Part shown: positions 46,188-54,873 of the stretch, piece by piece | Layout of the letters: each line of letters opens with the position of its first letter | Numbering within the stretch: the stretch's first letter is position 1 | Origin: Chryseobacterium sp. JAH | Lineage (GTDB): Bacteria; Bacteroidota; Bacteroidia; Flavobacteriales; Weeksellaceae | Direction of reading: 5' to 3' | Assembly: GCF_001507335.1 (NCBI RefSeq) | Contig: NZ_LMAH01000002.1 | Span: 124,001-188,000 of the forward strand | Length of the DNA stretch: 64,000 nt | Translations under genes and position numbers: made by a program | The notes under the pieces: generated by a model | What the model was told of the DNA's origin: nothing | What the model saw: the letters and a program-made list of their open reading frames with translations, nothing else | Databases searched by the model: none

Positions 46188-47024
46188 CTATTCAACAAAA
46201 ACATATTCATCATAATGTCCTAGAAATTTCACATTACAGCCTAAAGCAATTATTTCATCAATTGCATTTTGAGACAGAACATTATGCCACTCACTGGCGA
46301 CATTGATAAAGAAAAAGTAATTTCCCAAGCCCGTTTTCAGTGTTCGGCTTTCGATTTTGGAAAGATTCATTTTTCGCCATGCAAAAACGGAAAGCACCTG
46401 ATGAAGACCTCCGGCATGATCTTCGGGAAGCGTAATAAGCAGAGACGTTTTTTCTGAAGTTTTTGGTAAATCGATCTGTAAATTTTCCTTATTTTTTGAA
46501 ATTACAATAAATTTGGTGTGATTCTGCTCAAAATCCTGAATGTTTTCATGGACGATTTTTAAACCATACAATTTTGCTGAATATCGATTGGCCACTGCTG
46601 CCCATTTTTCGTTTGGATTTTCAGAAACCAATTTTGCGGCTGCAGCTGTTGAACTGTAATCCTGTGAATGAATATTTTTATAATGATCATGTCTGAAATG
46701 AAAAGTCTGCGCCAAGGCCTGAGGATGCGAAATGATTTTATCAAAAGTCTCGTTATCAGGATGAATCATCAGATGATGCGCAATTGGCATCACCAATTCA
46801 GTTTCAATAAAAACTTCAAAATCATAGAGATAATCGAGTGTCATAGAAACGGTGCCTTCAATAGAATTTTCTAAAGGAACGACGGCTTTATCGACTTCAT
46901 TATTTTTCACGGCATTGAAGCAATCTAAAATACTCGATTGTGGAATTAATTCTTCTTCAGCGAAAATCTGTGAGGCTGCCAGCTGCGTGAAACTGGCGTG
47001 TGGGCCAAGGAATGCTATCTTCAT
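46188..47024 (-). CDS. pheA: Prephenate dehydratase
   Basis: Makes phenylpyruvate from prephenate in phenylalanine synthesis. The 278 residues have FLGPHASFTQLAA at the N-terminus, KAVVPLENSIEGTVSMTLDYL in the catalytic part, and ENIQDFEQNHTKFIVIS in the position of the conserved T-R-F motif (here TKF). A regulatory ACT domain follows with GGLHQVLSVFAWRKMNLSKIESRT and LKTGLGNYFFFIN. The ESRP motif of the ACT domain is ESRT. There is no chorismate-mutase domain, so this is the monofunctional type. Confidence 0.93.
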   Translation of the reverse strand: MKIAFLGPHASFTQLAASQIFAEEELIPQSSILDCFNAVKNNEVDKAVVPLENSIEGTVSMTLDYLYDFEVFIETELVMPIAHHLMIHPDNETFDKIISHPQALAQTFHFRHDHYKNIHSQDYSSTAAAAKLVSENPNEKWAAVANRYSAKLYGLKIVHENIQDFEQNHTKFIVISKNKENLQIDLPKTSEKTSLLITLPEDHAGGLHQVLSVFAWRKMNLSKIESRTLKTGLGNYFFFINVASEWHNVLSQNAIDEIIALGCNVKFLGHYDEYVFVE

Positions 47025-47158
47025 GAGACAAATGTAGAAAATATTGAGGAAGCTGCTCTAAATATTACAATAATTATAATACATGTTCATTCATCTTTAA
47101 AACTAACAATAAATCCCACCAAATGGCAGGATTTAAATTGACTCGATATTCTTTTTTT

Positions 47159-47986
47159 TTACTTTTCCTTCAATTCTATGGGATTATTAGTTCTCTTAAC
47201 CGATTTTTCAAGTTCTTTCTCAACATTTTTAGTATTTCTGTTGAGTTGAATAACATTTCCATCTTTCATCACGAATCCAATTGAATTGCTTTGAACAAAC
47301 ATTTGTCCGATATTTGAATTTATATTTTTAGCACGGTCGTCAAATAATTGATTCAGTTGTTTTTGGGAAATTTCTTTTTCATTTTTATAATCATCATCTA
47401 ATTTTGGATTAGTAATATTTTTAATTTGGGTAAGCTCAAAAGAATGATTTTTCTCTGTATCTTCAATTTGTATGATTAAACCGGGAAGATTATTAAACTT
47501 ATAGGGTCCATCTTGAATGGTAATTTCAGGACTAAACCAGGCAATCCACTTTCTACCATATAAATCCGTAGTTGCTTTTTGACATTTCAAATTATTGATG
47601 GTTCTCGTTTCCTTAGAAATATTCCATTTGATTGGTTTAGCTTCAGTTAATTTAAATTTAATCCCGCTGTCTTTGATATGATAGACTACTGAATTTTTAG
47701 AATAGTTTTTTGTAACGGTGTAGATGAGATTTGGATTGTAATAAGGATAGCTTACCTTAATTGATTTATTACTTAATAATTCTTGTCGTAAAGAGTCTGA
47801 AACATTTTTAAATGAACTATAAAACACTGAATTTTTCATATCTGAATCTAAATTCATATAATCTGTAAGCACCGAATCTTTTTTTGTAACATCCGGAACA
47901 AATTTATATTCGTAAACAAATCTTTTCTGTGAATAGGTTGTAACGAAGGTTAGGCAAATCAGCAGTGCAAGAATTTTATTTTTCAT
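47159..47986 (-). CDS. GLPGLI family protein
   Basis: A 275-residue secreted protein from ATG at 47986; an upstream in-frame start at 48079 overlaps guaA and lacks a signal peptide. Signal MKNKILALLICLTFVTTYSQ. The repertoire is RFVYEYKFVPDVTKKDS, IKWNISKETRTINNLKCQKA, IAWFSPEITIQDGPYKF and the name motif NLPGLIIQIEDTE. Function unknown; family members are found in multiple copies in flavobacteria. It is the intact relative of the broken gene at 1129-1962. It follows guaA in the same direction after that gene's terminator. Confidence 0.88.
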   Translation of the reverse strand: MKNKILALLICLTFVTTYSQKRFVYEYKFVPDVTKKDSVLTDYMNLDSDMKNSVFYSSFKNVSDSLRQELLSNKSIKVSYPYYNPNLIYTVTKNYSKNSVVYHIKDSGIKFKLTEAKPIKWNISKETRTINNLKCQKATTDLYGRKWIAWFSPEITIQDGPYKFNNLPGLIIQIEDTEKNHSFELTQIKNITNPKLDDDYKNEKEISQKQLNQLFDDRAKNINSNIGQMFVQSNSIGFVMKDGNVIQLNRNTKNVEKELEKSVKRTNNPIELKEK

Positions 47987-48017
47987 AGAATTGTGATAAA
48001 AAATATTTCTGAAATAT

Positions 48018-48046
48018 ACAAAAAAATCCCGCCAACAGGCAGGATT
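48018..48046 (-). terminator. Intrinsic terminator of guaA
   Basis: Stem AATCCTGCC / GGCGGGATT (one G-U) with a 4-base loop and a T-run on the minus strand, 24 bases beyond the guaA stop. Confidence 0.85.
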
Positions 48047-48069
48047 ATATTTAAAATTCAAGTCAAGAT

Positions 48070-49599
48070 TTACTCCCACTCAATCGTTGCTGGTGGTTTG
48101 CTTGAAATATCGTAAGCTACTCTGTTGATTCCTCTTACTTCGTTGATAATTCTGCTTGACACCGTATCTAAAAACTCGTAAGGAAGTCTGCTCCACGTTG
48201 CCGTCATAAAGTCGATGGTGTTGGCAGAACGAACTACTGCTGTGTATTCATACGTTCTTTCGTCACCCATTACTCCTACAGATTTTACCGGAAGGAGAAC
48301 TACAAATGCCTGAGAAACTTTCTCATACAAATCATTTTTGTATAATTCTTCGATGAAAATATCATCAGCTTCTTGCAAGATTTTCACTTTTTCAGCATCT
48401 ACAGCACCTAAAATTCTGATTCCTAAACCAGGACCAGGGAAAGGATGTCGGTGTACCAAATGATGAGGAATTCCTAATTCTTCACCGACTTTTCTTACTT
48501 CGTCTTTGAACAGTTCTCTTAAAGGTTCCAGCAATTCAAATTCCATTTCTTCTGGAAGTCCGCCCACATTGTGGTGAGACTTGATCACTGCTGAAGGACC
48601 GTTCACCGACTGACTTTCGATCACGTCTGGATAAATGGTTCCTTGCGCTAAGAATTTTGCCCCTTCGATTTTATGAGATTCTTCGTCGAAAACATGGATA
48701 AATTCATTTCCGATGATCTTTCTCTTGGTTTCCGGATCATCTACTCCTGCTAATTTTGATAAGAATCTTTCTGAAGCGTCTACCAATTTGATGTTCATAT
48801 TAAAATGCTCACCATAATTTTCCATTACCTTAACGTCTTCGTCCTTTCTTAAAAGTCCGGTATCTACGAATATGCACTGCAATTGATCACCGATTGCTTT
48901 GTGAATCAAAACTGCAGCAACAGAAGAATCCACACCTCCTGAAAGTCCAAGGATCACTTTGTTGTCTCCTACTCTTTCTTTGATTTCTTCAACTGTTTTG
49001 TCGATATAATTCGTCAGTTTCCAGTTTTTCTCTGAGTCACAGATTGCAAATACGAAGTTCTCCAACATTTTTTCACCTTCTTCTGTGTGAGAAACTTCTG
49101 GGTGGAACTGCACGCAGTAGATTTTCTTTTCTTCATTAGAAATAGAAGCAATTACACCAGATTTTGCGTTCAAATCAAAACCTGCAGGCAACATTCCCAC
49201 TTCGTCGAAGTGACTCATCCATACGACAGAATTATCTGTCACTCCTTTCAAGAGAGAAGATTCTTTTACAATTTCTAGATGTGCTTTTCCGTACTCACCT
49301 TTTACACCTTTATGTACTTTTCCGCCCAAAAGGTGTGCGGTAAGCTGCATTCCGTAGCATATTCCCAATACAGGAATTCCCTGTTCATACAATTCTTTTT
49401 CAACCAAATGAGCGTTTTCTGCATTTACAGAGCTCGGACCACCTGAAAGTATGATTCCTTTTGGCTGTTTTTCTAAGATTGTTGCTAATGGTGTATTGAA
49501 TGGTAAAATTTCGGAGTACACGCCCATCTCACGGATTCTTCTTCCGATAAGCTGGTTGTACTGAGATCCGAAATCTAATATGATAATACCGTTGTTCAT
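48070..49599 (-). CDS. guaA: GMP synthase (glutamine-hydrolysing)
   Basis: Converts XMP to GMP using glutamine and ATP. The 509-residue protein has a class-I amidotransferase domain (LSGGPSSVNAENAHL, the nucleophile loop VLGICYGMQLTAHLLGG, and QFHPEVSHTEEG). The ATP-pyrophosphatase domain has LGLSGGVDSSVAAVLIHK, IFVDTGLLRK, AQGTIYPDVIES and KSHHNVGGLPEEM. The dimerisation domain ends DISSKPPATIEWE. It is the last gene of the purine block; guaB (IMP dehydrogenase) is not in the window. Confidence 0.97.
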   Translation of the reverse strand: MNNGIIILDFGSQYNQLIGRRIREMGVYSEILPFNTPLATILEKQPKGIILSGGPSSVNAENAHLVEKELYEQGIPVLGICYGMQLTAHLLGGKVHKGVKGEYGKAHLEIVKESSLLKGVTDNSVVWMSHFDEVGMLPAGFDLNAKSGVIASISNEEKKIYCVQFHPEVSHTEEGEKMLENFVFAICDSEKNWKLTNYIDKTVEEIKERVGDNKVILGLSGGVDSSVAAVLIHKAIGDQLQCIFVDTGLLRKDEDVKVMENYGEHFNMNIKLVDASERFLSKLAGVDDPETKRKIIGNEFIHVFDEESHKIEGAKFLAQGTIYPDVIESQSVNGPSAVIKSHHNVGGLPEEMEFELLEPLRELFKDEVRKVGEELGIPHHLVHRHPFPGPGLGIRILGAVDAEKVKILQEADDIFIEELYKNDLYEKVSQAFVVLLPVKSVGVMGDERTYEYTAVVRSANTIDFMTATWSRLPYEFLDTVSSRIINEVRGINRVAYDISSKPPATIEWE

Positions 49600-49609
49600 T
49601 TTCTATAAT

Positions 49610-49645
49610 GTTGGATGTTGGATGATAGATGTTTGATGCCATTCA
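49610..49645. repeat. Degenerate GTTGGATG/GATAGATG repeat
   Basis: A short run of the near-identical units ATGTTGGATG, TTGGATGAT, AGATGTTTGATG just upstream of guaA. It resembles the AGATTTCAGAT repeats upstream of purN and purM. Confidence 0.5.
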
Positions 49646-49696
49646 AACTTATCACATAACTTTAAACTTAATTCTTTTTACTTTTAACTTGTTTCT

Positions 49697-49827
49697 TCCT
49701 AGCCCTGATGGTAGCGGCATCCTTTTTTGTTATTGTGATTGCGAAATAGTTTAATAAATTACTTCAAGTCCCTTGCAATGACAAAAAAGATACAGTGGAC
49801 AGCAGGTTCCCGGCTTCTAATAAAAAA
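49697..49827. repeat. Folded intergenic repeat, copy A
   Basis: About 130 bases homologous, same orientation, to 62700-62828. Conserved parts: TCCTAGCCCTGAT, AGCGGCATCCTTTTTTG, then a variable inner part, then CAAAAAAGATA and AGCAGG. The pairs CTTTTTTG / CAAAAAAG and AGCCCTG / CAGG..GCT keep a long hairpin. It lies between the purD stop and guaA start, antisense to both. Confidence 0.82.
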
Positions 49828-49828
49828 A

Positions 49829-49846
49829 GCCCCGAAAAATCAGGGC
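49829..49846 (-). terminator. Intrinsic terminator of purD
   Basis: Minus-strand stem GCCCTGA / TCGGGGC with one G-U and a four-T loop, followed by T7, six bases beyond the purD stop. It would partly separate guaA from purD. Confidence 0.75.
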
Positions 49847-49852
49847 ATTATA

Positions 49853-51091
49853 TTAAAATTTACCGATGTCTTCTCTGTAGAAACTATAATCAAAGTGAAC
49901 ATGAAGTGCGTCTTCATATACTTTCTTTCTGGCTTCGTCGTACGTAGCTCCGGTAGCAACTACGTTCATTACTCTACCTCCGTTAGAAACAATTTTGTCC
50001 CCTTTCTTGATAGCTCCTGCACACAACACCTGGCTGTGTTTTGCTTTTTCTATTCCTGTGATTTCAAAGCCAGTTTCGATGTTTCCAGGGTAACCACCAG
50101 AACACATTACCAGACAAACTGCTTTTTCGTCTTTGAATTTAAGATCCAGATCTTTTCCGTTCATACAGTCGTTGATTACGTCTAACAGATTGTTTTCCAT
50201 CAACGCCATCAAAACCTGAGTTTCAGGATCTCCGAATCTCATGTTGTATTCTAACAGATAAGTTCCGTTTTTAGTCACCATCAATCCGAAGAAAATGATT
50301 CCTTTGAAACTGAAACCTTCAGCTTTAAGACCTTTCAATGTTGGCTCTAAAATATTTTTTTCAAAATCTGCAGTATGCTCTGCTGTAAATTCAGGACTTG
50401 GCGCCACAGAACCCATACCTCCTGTGTTTGGACCTTTATCACCGTTTCCTGCTTTCTTATAATCTTTAGCAGCAATACAAGGGAATATTTTTTCACCGTT
50501 TGAGAATGCAATAATTGATGCCTCAAAACCTTGTAAAAATTCTTCAATCACCAAACGGATACCAGCATCTCCATAGATTCTTCTGATCATGAAATCATGG
50601 ATGGTAGCTTCAGCTTCTTCAACTGTATCACATATTACAACTCCTTTTCCACCAGCTAAACCACTAGCCTTAATTACCAAAGGATATTCCTGAGTCTGTA
50701 CATATGCTTTCGCCTCATTGTATGAATCAAACACTACCGCTTTTGCTGTTTTGATATCATAGGTCTGCATAAATTTCTTAGAGAAAGCTTTACTTCCTTC
50801 AAGACTTGCCACTTTCTGGTTAGGACCGAAAACTTTAAGATCATGTTTCTTAAATTCATCCTTCAAACCAGCGACCAAAGGAGCTTCAGGACCTACAATC
50901 GTAAGATCTACTTTTTCTTTTATCGCAAAATCTCTCAATTCTTTGATTTCTGACATATGAACATTTTGCCCGATTGCATCTGTAGACGCGTTTCCGTTGG
51001 CAAAAAACATTTTAGTAACTCTATTGTCCTTTTGAAGTTTTGCTGCCAGTGCAGATTCTCTTCCACCTTCACCTATGATTAATATTCTCAT
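49853..51091 (-). CDS. purD: Phosphoribosylamine-glycine ligase
   Basis: Second step of purine synthesis: phosphoribosylamine plus glycine plus ATP. The 412 residues show the N-terminal LIIGEGGRESALAAKL, IVGPEAPLVAGLKDEF, the ATP-grasp loop LVIKASGLAGGKGVVI, GPNTGGMGSVAPSPEF, FKGIIFFGLMVTKNG and YNMRFGDPETQVL. The C-terminal GRVMNVVATGATYDEAR region closes the fold. It sits 84 bases downstream of purH in the same direction. Confidence 0.96.
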   Translation of the reverse strand: MRILIIGEGGRESALAAKLQKDNRVTKMFFANGNASTDAIGQNVHMSEIKELRDFAIKEKVDLTIVGPEAPLVAGLKDEFKKHDLKVFGPNQKVASLEGSKAFSKKFMQTYDIKTAKAVVFDSYNEAKAYVQTQEYPLVIKASGLAGGKGVVICDTVEEAEATIHDFMIRRIYGDAGIRLVIEEFLQGFEASIIAFSNGEKIFPCIAAKDYKKAGNGDKGPNTGGMGSVAPSPEFTAEHTADFEKNILEPTLKGLKAEGFSFKGIIFFGLMVTKNGTYLLEYNMRFGDPETQVLMALMENNLLDVINDCMNGKDLDLKFKDEKAVCLVMCSGGYPGNIETGFEITGIEKAKHSQVLCAGAIKKGDKIVSNGGRVMNVVATGATYDEARKKVYEDALHVHFDYSFYREDIGKF

Positions 51092-51175
51092 ACTTTATTT
51101 ATTTCTAGTCTAGTTTACAAATATATAATTTTGAATGCTATAAATACAATCTCCAATTACTATTTTAATTCAATT

Positions 51176-52690
51176 TTAATGAAAGAAATGTCTTACACCC
51201 GTGAACATCATTGGGATTTTGTGTTCGTTGGCAGCATCAATACTTTCCTGATCTTTTACACTTCCACCAGGTTGAATAATTGCTGTAATACCTTCCTGAG
51301 CGCAGAAATCTACCACATCACGGAAAGGGAAAAATGCATCAGAAGCTAAAACCAATTCTCCTGTGAATTTTTCTTTTGCTCTTTCGATGGCCTGCTGCGT
51401 TGCCCAGATTCTGTTCACCTGTCCGCCTCCGATTCCGAAAGCCTGGATTCCGTTTGATACAACTATTGCGTTTGATTTTACATATTTAACCACTCTCTGA
51501 GAGAACAACAAGGCTTTTTTCTGCTCTTCTGTTGGTTGAGTTTCAGTAACCACTTTAATATCATCAGAGAAAATACTGTCGTTATCCTGAACCAAGATTC
51601 CACCGTCAACTTTTACCCAAGTCTGCTTGTCTGAAACCGGATTAACGATTTTTATAATTCTTAAATTTTTCTTTTTTCTTAAAACTTCCAACGCGTCCTC
51701 GTCAAAATCAGGAGCCATTACGATTTCAAGGAATGTTTTGTTTAATTCTTCAGCCGTTGCAGCATCAATTTTGAAGTTGGCAGCAACAATTCCACCAAAA
51801 ATAGAAACCGGATCACATTCGAAAGTCTTCTTGTATGTTTCTAAAGCTGAAGTTCCGATTGCTACTCCACAAGGTGTAGAATGCTTCACTGCACAACAAG
51901 CCATTTCGTCTTTAAATTCAGTGACCACTTTCCAGCAAAGATCCATATCACGAAGGTTATTGAATGATAATTCTTTACCTCCCAACTGTTCGAAATCTTT
52001 CATCGCACCGTTTTCAAAAGTAGAAACGTAGTATGCTGCAGTCTGGTGTGGGTTTTCTCCGTATCTTAAGTCTGAAACTTTCTTGTATGAAGCGCTTAAA
52101 TAAGTCGGGTAATCTTCGTCTAAAAGCATTCTTGAGATGGCCGCGTCATAAGCTGAAGTCAGATTAAATACTTTTCCGGCTAATTTTTTACGGGTTTCAA
52201 TGAAGGTGTCACCGTTTTGCTCCATTTCGATTTTTACTTTTCCATAATCTTCAACGTCAGTAATAACGGTTACAGAATCGAAATTTTTAGCAGCCGAACG
52301 AAGCATTGAAGGACCTCCAATGTCAATGAATTCTACTTTTTCGTGTAATGAAATGTTTTTGTTTACATTTTCAAAAAACGGATACAAATTCACAATCACC
52401 ATGTCGATCAAACCGATATTGTGCTCCTGAACAGTTTTCATGTGCTCTTCGTTTGAACGAACAGCCAATAAACCACCGTGAACTTTCGGGTGTAAAGTTT
52501 TCACTCTTCCGTCTAACATTTCAGGAAAATCGGTTACCTCATCAATCTGAATCGGATTTAAACCAGCGTCTTTTAAATGTTTGAATGTACCTCCTGTAGA
52601 GATCAACTCATAATTTTGAGATTCTAAAAACTGTGCGAATTCTGTTAATCCACTTTTGTCAGAAACACTGATCAAAACTCTCTTGCTCAT
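51176..52690 (-). CDS. purH: AICAR formyltransferase/IMP cyclohydrolase
   Basis: Bifunctional enzyme for the last two steps to IMP. From ATG at 52690 ([19 protein letters not shown]) it has 504 residues; an in-frame ATG 17 codons earlier would include part of a hairpin (52712-52735) and is less likely. The MGS-like cyclohydrolase domain shows [14 protein letters not shown] and [21 protein letters not shown]. The formyltransferase domain has [36 protein letters not shown] and [38 protein letters not shown] and [16 protein letters not shown] complete it. Confidence 0.96.
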   Translation of the reverse strand: MSKRVLISVSDKSGLTEFAQFLESQNYELISTGGTFKHLKDAGLNPIQIDEVTDFPEMLDGRVKTLHPKVHGGLLAVRSNEEHMKTVQEHNIGLIDMVIVNLYPFFENVNKNISLHEKVEFIDIGGPSMLRSAAKNFDSVTVITDVEDYGKVKIEMEQNGDTFIETRKKLAGKVFNLTSAYDAAISRMLLDEDYPTYLSASYKKVSDLRYGENPHQTAAYYVSTFENGAMKDFEQLGGKELSFNNLRDMDLCWKVVTEFKDEMACCAVKHSTPCGVAIGTSALETYKKTFECDPVSIFGGIVAANFKIDAATAEELNKTFLEIVMAPDFDEDALEVLRKKKNLRIIKIVNPVSDKQTWVKVDGGILVQDNDSIFSDDIKVVTETQPTEEQKKALLFSQRVVKYVKSNAIVVSNGIQAFGIGGGQVNRIWATQQAIERAKEKFTGELVLASDAFFPFRDVVDFCAQEGITAIIQPGGSVKDQESIDAANEHKIPMMFTGVRHFFH

Positions 52691-52711
52691 AGATTTTTCA
52701 TTTTTTGAAGC

Positions 52712-52735
52712 GAAAATCGCAGGATTGCGATTTTC
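52712..52735 (-). other. Hairpin in the purH leader
   Basis: A 10-bp perfect stem GAAAATCGCA / TGCGATTTTC with a 4-base loop, 22 bases upstream of the purH start. No T-run follows, so it is not a terminator; it may stabilise the leader or affect start choice. Confidence 0.55.
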
Positions 52736-52903
52736 ACTCATTTTTACTTTTGCCCTTTTCAGGACTCTTTCAACTTTTACTTTTTACAGTTATTTCAAAC
52801 TGTAGACCGGTTCTTTCACCTCCGATCTTACTTTTACTTAGATTTTTAACTTTTTCGAAATATTCTTTTTTATCTAAGTGTGTCTTTTATTTTATTAAGA
52901 GAT

Positions 52904-52979
52904 GCTTCGACAAGCTCAGCATGACATCTCTAATACTAACTGTATTTTTTCGCCTTTATCAGGTTGAGCATATCGAAGC
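52904..52979. repeat. BIME-like inverted repeat (TTCGACAAGCTCAGC)
   Basis: GCTTCGACAAGCTCAGC at 52904-52920 and its near reverse complement at 52963-52979 (three mismatches in 17) flank a 42-base spacer beginning ATGACATCTCTAATAC. The arms would fold on either strand. The element lies in the 298-base gap between purN and purH, and similar 'TTCGACAAGCTCAG' units are familiar interspersed repeats of flavobacterial genomes. Confidence 0.7.
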
Positions 52980-52988
52980 CTTTTACTA

Positions 52989-53552
52989 CTAATTTCCCAG
53001 TACTTTATTAATCGCTAAAGGAAAGATTTCATATTCAATTTTATGAACTTTTTCTGCCAAGGTTTCGGGAGTGTCGTTTTCTGTGACTTCGAATGATTTT
53101 TGAAGAATTGCTTCTCCTTCATCGATTCCAACGGTTACAAAATGAACGGTTGCTCCGCTTTCTTTTTCTTTAGCTTCGATTACAGCGTTATGAACGTGAT
53201 GTCCCCACATTCCCTTTCCACCGTACTTCGGAAGTAAGGCCGGGTGAATGTTTATAATTTTTCCTGCCCAATTTTCCACAAACTCTGGTTTGAGAATGGA
53301 TAAAAATCCTGCCAAAATGATTAGGTCTGTATTTTCAGGAATAATTTCACCCAAATCACTGCTGAAGTTTTTCCCTCTCGGAATCAACACCGTTTCAATG
53401 TTATGTTTTTTTGCTCTTTCAAGTCCGTAACATTCTCTGTCGGCAACAACTAAAGATACTTGTGCATTCTGGATTTCTCCGCTGTCAATGGTATCAACAA
53501 TTCTCTGAAGATTGGTTCCTGAACCCGAAACGAGTATAACTAAGTTTTTCAT
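52989..53552 (-). CDS. purN: Phosphoribosylglycinamide formyltransferase
   Basis: Third purine step, using 10-formyl-tetrahydrofolate. The 187-residue enzyme has VSGSGTNLQRIVD at the phosphate site, IILAGFLSILKPEF, INIHPALLPKYGGKGMWG with the catalytic His, HHVHNAVIEAKEKESG and TVHFVTVGIDEGEAI with the catalytic Asp. Standard length and motif order. The gene is between purM and purH with short non-coding gaps that carry repeats. Confidence 0.95.
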   Translation of the reverse strand: MKNLVILVSGSGTNLQRIVDTIDSGEIQNAQVSLVVADRECYGLERAKKHNIETVLIPRGKNFSSDLGEIIPENTDLIILAGFLSILKPEFVENWAGKIINIHPALLPKYGGKGMWGHHVHNAVIEAKEKESGATVHFVTVGIDEGEAILQKSFEVTENDTPETLAEKVHKIEYEIFPLAINKVLGN

Positions 53553-53557
53553 TAATT

Positions 53558-53625
53558 TAGATAATAGATTTCAGATACCAGATTTCAGATTAAAAGCCTG
53601 TCGTCTGATATCTAACTTCTGATGT
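53558..53625. repeat. Degenerate AGATTTCAGAT direct/inverted repeats
   Basis: Two copies of AGATTTCAGAT 14 bases apart, followed by an imperfect inverted arm CTGATATCTAACTTCTGATG. A related piece (TAGATTTCAGATTACAGA) lies at 54643-54665 before purM. The spacer gaps between the pur genes share this family. Confidence 0.6.
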
Positions 53626-53629
53626 CTTT

Positions 53630-54622
53630 TTAGAATTTCAAATCTATCTTTTCAGCTCCTTCTGTGATTTCTCCGATTTCGTAAGCGTCGTCTAAAAGGT
53701 GAAGCACTTTTTCAGCATGCTCAGGATCAACGACTACAATCATTCCGACACCCATATTGAAGGTTCCGAACATTTCTTCACGAGCAATATTTCCTCTTTT
53801 TTCAAGCTCTAACATTACGCTAGGAATCTGGATTTTTGAGGCATCGATTGAAGCACATAATCCTTCACCGATAATTCTTGGGATATTTTCATACAAACCG
53901 CCACCTGTAATGTGAGCAATTCCTGAAACTTCCACTTCTTCGATTACGCTGTGAATATCTTTGAAATATAATCTTGTAGGAACCAAAAGTGTTTCATATA
54001 AAGGTTTTCCTTCAAATTCTTCTTCAAAATCAGGGAAGATTTTTCTTACCAAAGAAAATCCGTTTGAGTGGAATCCTGAACTTGGCAATGCTATAATTTT
54101 ATCTCCAGTTTTGATTTTAGAACCATCAATAATCTGGTCTTTTTCTACAATTCCTACGCAAAATCCTGCAACATCATAATCTCCTGGCTGATACATTCCC
54201 GGCATTTCGGCAGTTTCACCACCAATCAATGCACAGTTATTGTCTTTACAAGCTTTAACCATTCCTAAAACGATTTCTGCAGCGATTTCAGAATCTAATT
54301 TTCCACAAGCTAAATAATCAAGGAAAAATAAGGGTTTTGCACCGTGACAAAGGATGTCGTTGGCACACATTGCAAAACAGTCTACACCAATAGAATCGTA
54401 TCTTTTTGAATCTAAAGCGACTTTAAGTTTCGTTCCTACTCCATCAGTTCCAGAAACTAAAACAGGGTTTTTGTATCCTCCAATTTCGTAAAAAGCACCG
54501 AAGCTTCCCAAATGATTCAATACATTGGAATTGTGAGTTTCACCCACCGCTTTTTTGATTTTATCAACGGTTTTGTAACCTTCTTCTTTGTCTACACCTG
54601 CAGATTTGTACGTATTGCTCAT
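53630..54622 (-). CDS. purM: Phosphoribosylformylglycinamidine cyclo-ligase
   Basis: Fifth purine step, making AIR. The 330 residues include KVDK-like N-terminal YKTVDKIKKAV, LVSGTDGVGTKLKVALD, DCFAMCANDILCHGAKPLFFLD, ALIGGETAEMPGMYQPGDYD and SSGFHSNGFSLVRKIF. HITGGGLYENIPRI and MFGTFNMGVGMIVVV complete the fold. It is the first gene of the purine block and is preceded by a leader with a promoter and terminator. Confidence 0.96.
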   Translation of the reverse strand: MSNTYKSAGVDKEEGYKTVDKIKKAVGETHNSNVLNHLGSFGAFYEIGGYKNPVLVSGTDGVGTKLKVALDSKRYDSIGVDCFAMCANDILCHGAKPLFFLDYLACGKLDSEIAAEIVLGMVKACKDNNCALIGGETAEMPGMYQPGDYDVAGFCVGIVEKDQIIDGSKIKTGDKIIALPSSGFHSNGFSLVRKIFPDFEEEFEGKPLYETLLVPTRLYFKDIHSVIEEVEVSGIAHITGGGLYENIPRIIGEGLCASIDASKIQIPSVMLELEKRGNIAREEMFGTFNMGVGMIVVVDPEHAEKVLHLLDDAYEIGEITEGAEKIDLKF

Positions 54623-54642
54623 TATTATTTCGATTTTTAGAT

Positions 54643-54665
54643 GCTAGATTTCAGATTACAGACTG
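54643..54665. repeat. AGATTTCAGAT repeat copy upstream of purM
   Basis: TAGATTTCAGATTACAGACT, same family as 53558-53625; 21 bases upstream of the purM start. Confidence 0.5.
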
Positions 54666-54707
54666 ACATCTTTTATCTTTTTATATTAACTTTTAATTTG
54701 ATTTAAA

Positions 54708-54838
54708 GAAAATAAAAAGCCGACAATCTTGGTAGATTATCGGCTGATGTTTTATCTGAGAGTTTCAGAGTCCACAGTTTTTCCATTAAGGGAAAAACAT
54801 TCTTTGAAAGTGGACTGAATCTTCATCTTTTTTCTTTT
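54708..54838 (-). promoter_or_regulatory. Structured 5' leader of the purine block (candidate attenuator/riboswitch)
   Basis: Between a good promoter (54844-54873) and purM, the predicted minus-strand transcript folds into three parts. An outer stem AGTCCAC / GTGGACT (54810-54816 with 54769-54775) encloses an 8-bp hairpin GTTTTTCC / GGAAAAAC. A TCTGA / TCAGA mini-hairpin follows with the sequence GAAACTCTCAGATAAAA, and then the terminator at 54718-54745. A GATG / CATC pair may close the whole. The text GAAACTCTCAG..AAAA resembles the 3' part of the glycine riboswitch, but GGAGAG and CCGAAGG are absent. I do not recognise the class. Confidence 0.6.
54718..54745 (-). terminator. Leader terminator upstream of purM
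   Basis: Minus-strand stem AGCCGATAATCT / AGATTGTCGGCT, 12 bp with one G-U, a 4-base loop, then TTTTTATTTT. It is well placed for attenuation, 95 bases before the purM start. Confidence 0.85.
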
Positions 54839-54843
54839 TGCAA

Positions 54844-54873
54844 AGATATTAATTTTAAGTTAATATTCAAATG
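54844..54873 (-). promoter_or_regulatory. Predicted promoter of the purine block
   Basis: On the minus strand, TTG, 19 bases, then TATCTTTG, a full match to the Bacteroidota consensus. The box ends about 15 bases before the structured leader begins. It overlaps the 3' end of the FMN reductase gene. Confidence 0.68.

Noticed and set aside
47111..47135. Terminator downstream of the GLPGLI gene at 47159
   Set aside because: The inverted repeat AAATCCCACC / GGCAGGATTT has two mismatches and no proper T-run on the minus strand.
54740..54820. Glycine riboswitch in front of purM
   Set aside because: Only the GAAACTCTCAG..AAAA stretch resembles the family; the GGAGAG and CCGAAGG parts are absent and the promoter leaves no room for them. 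Kept as an unknown structured leader instead.
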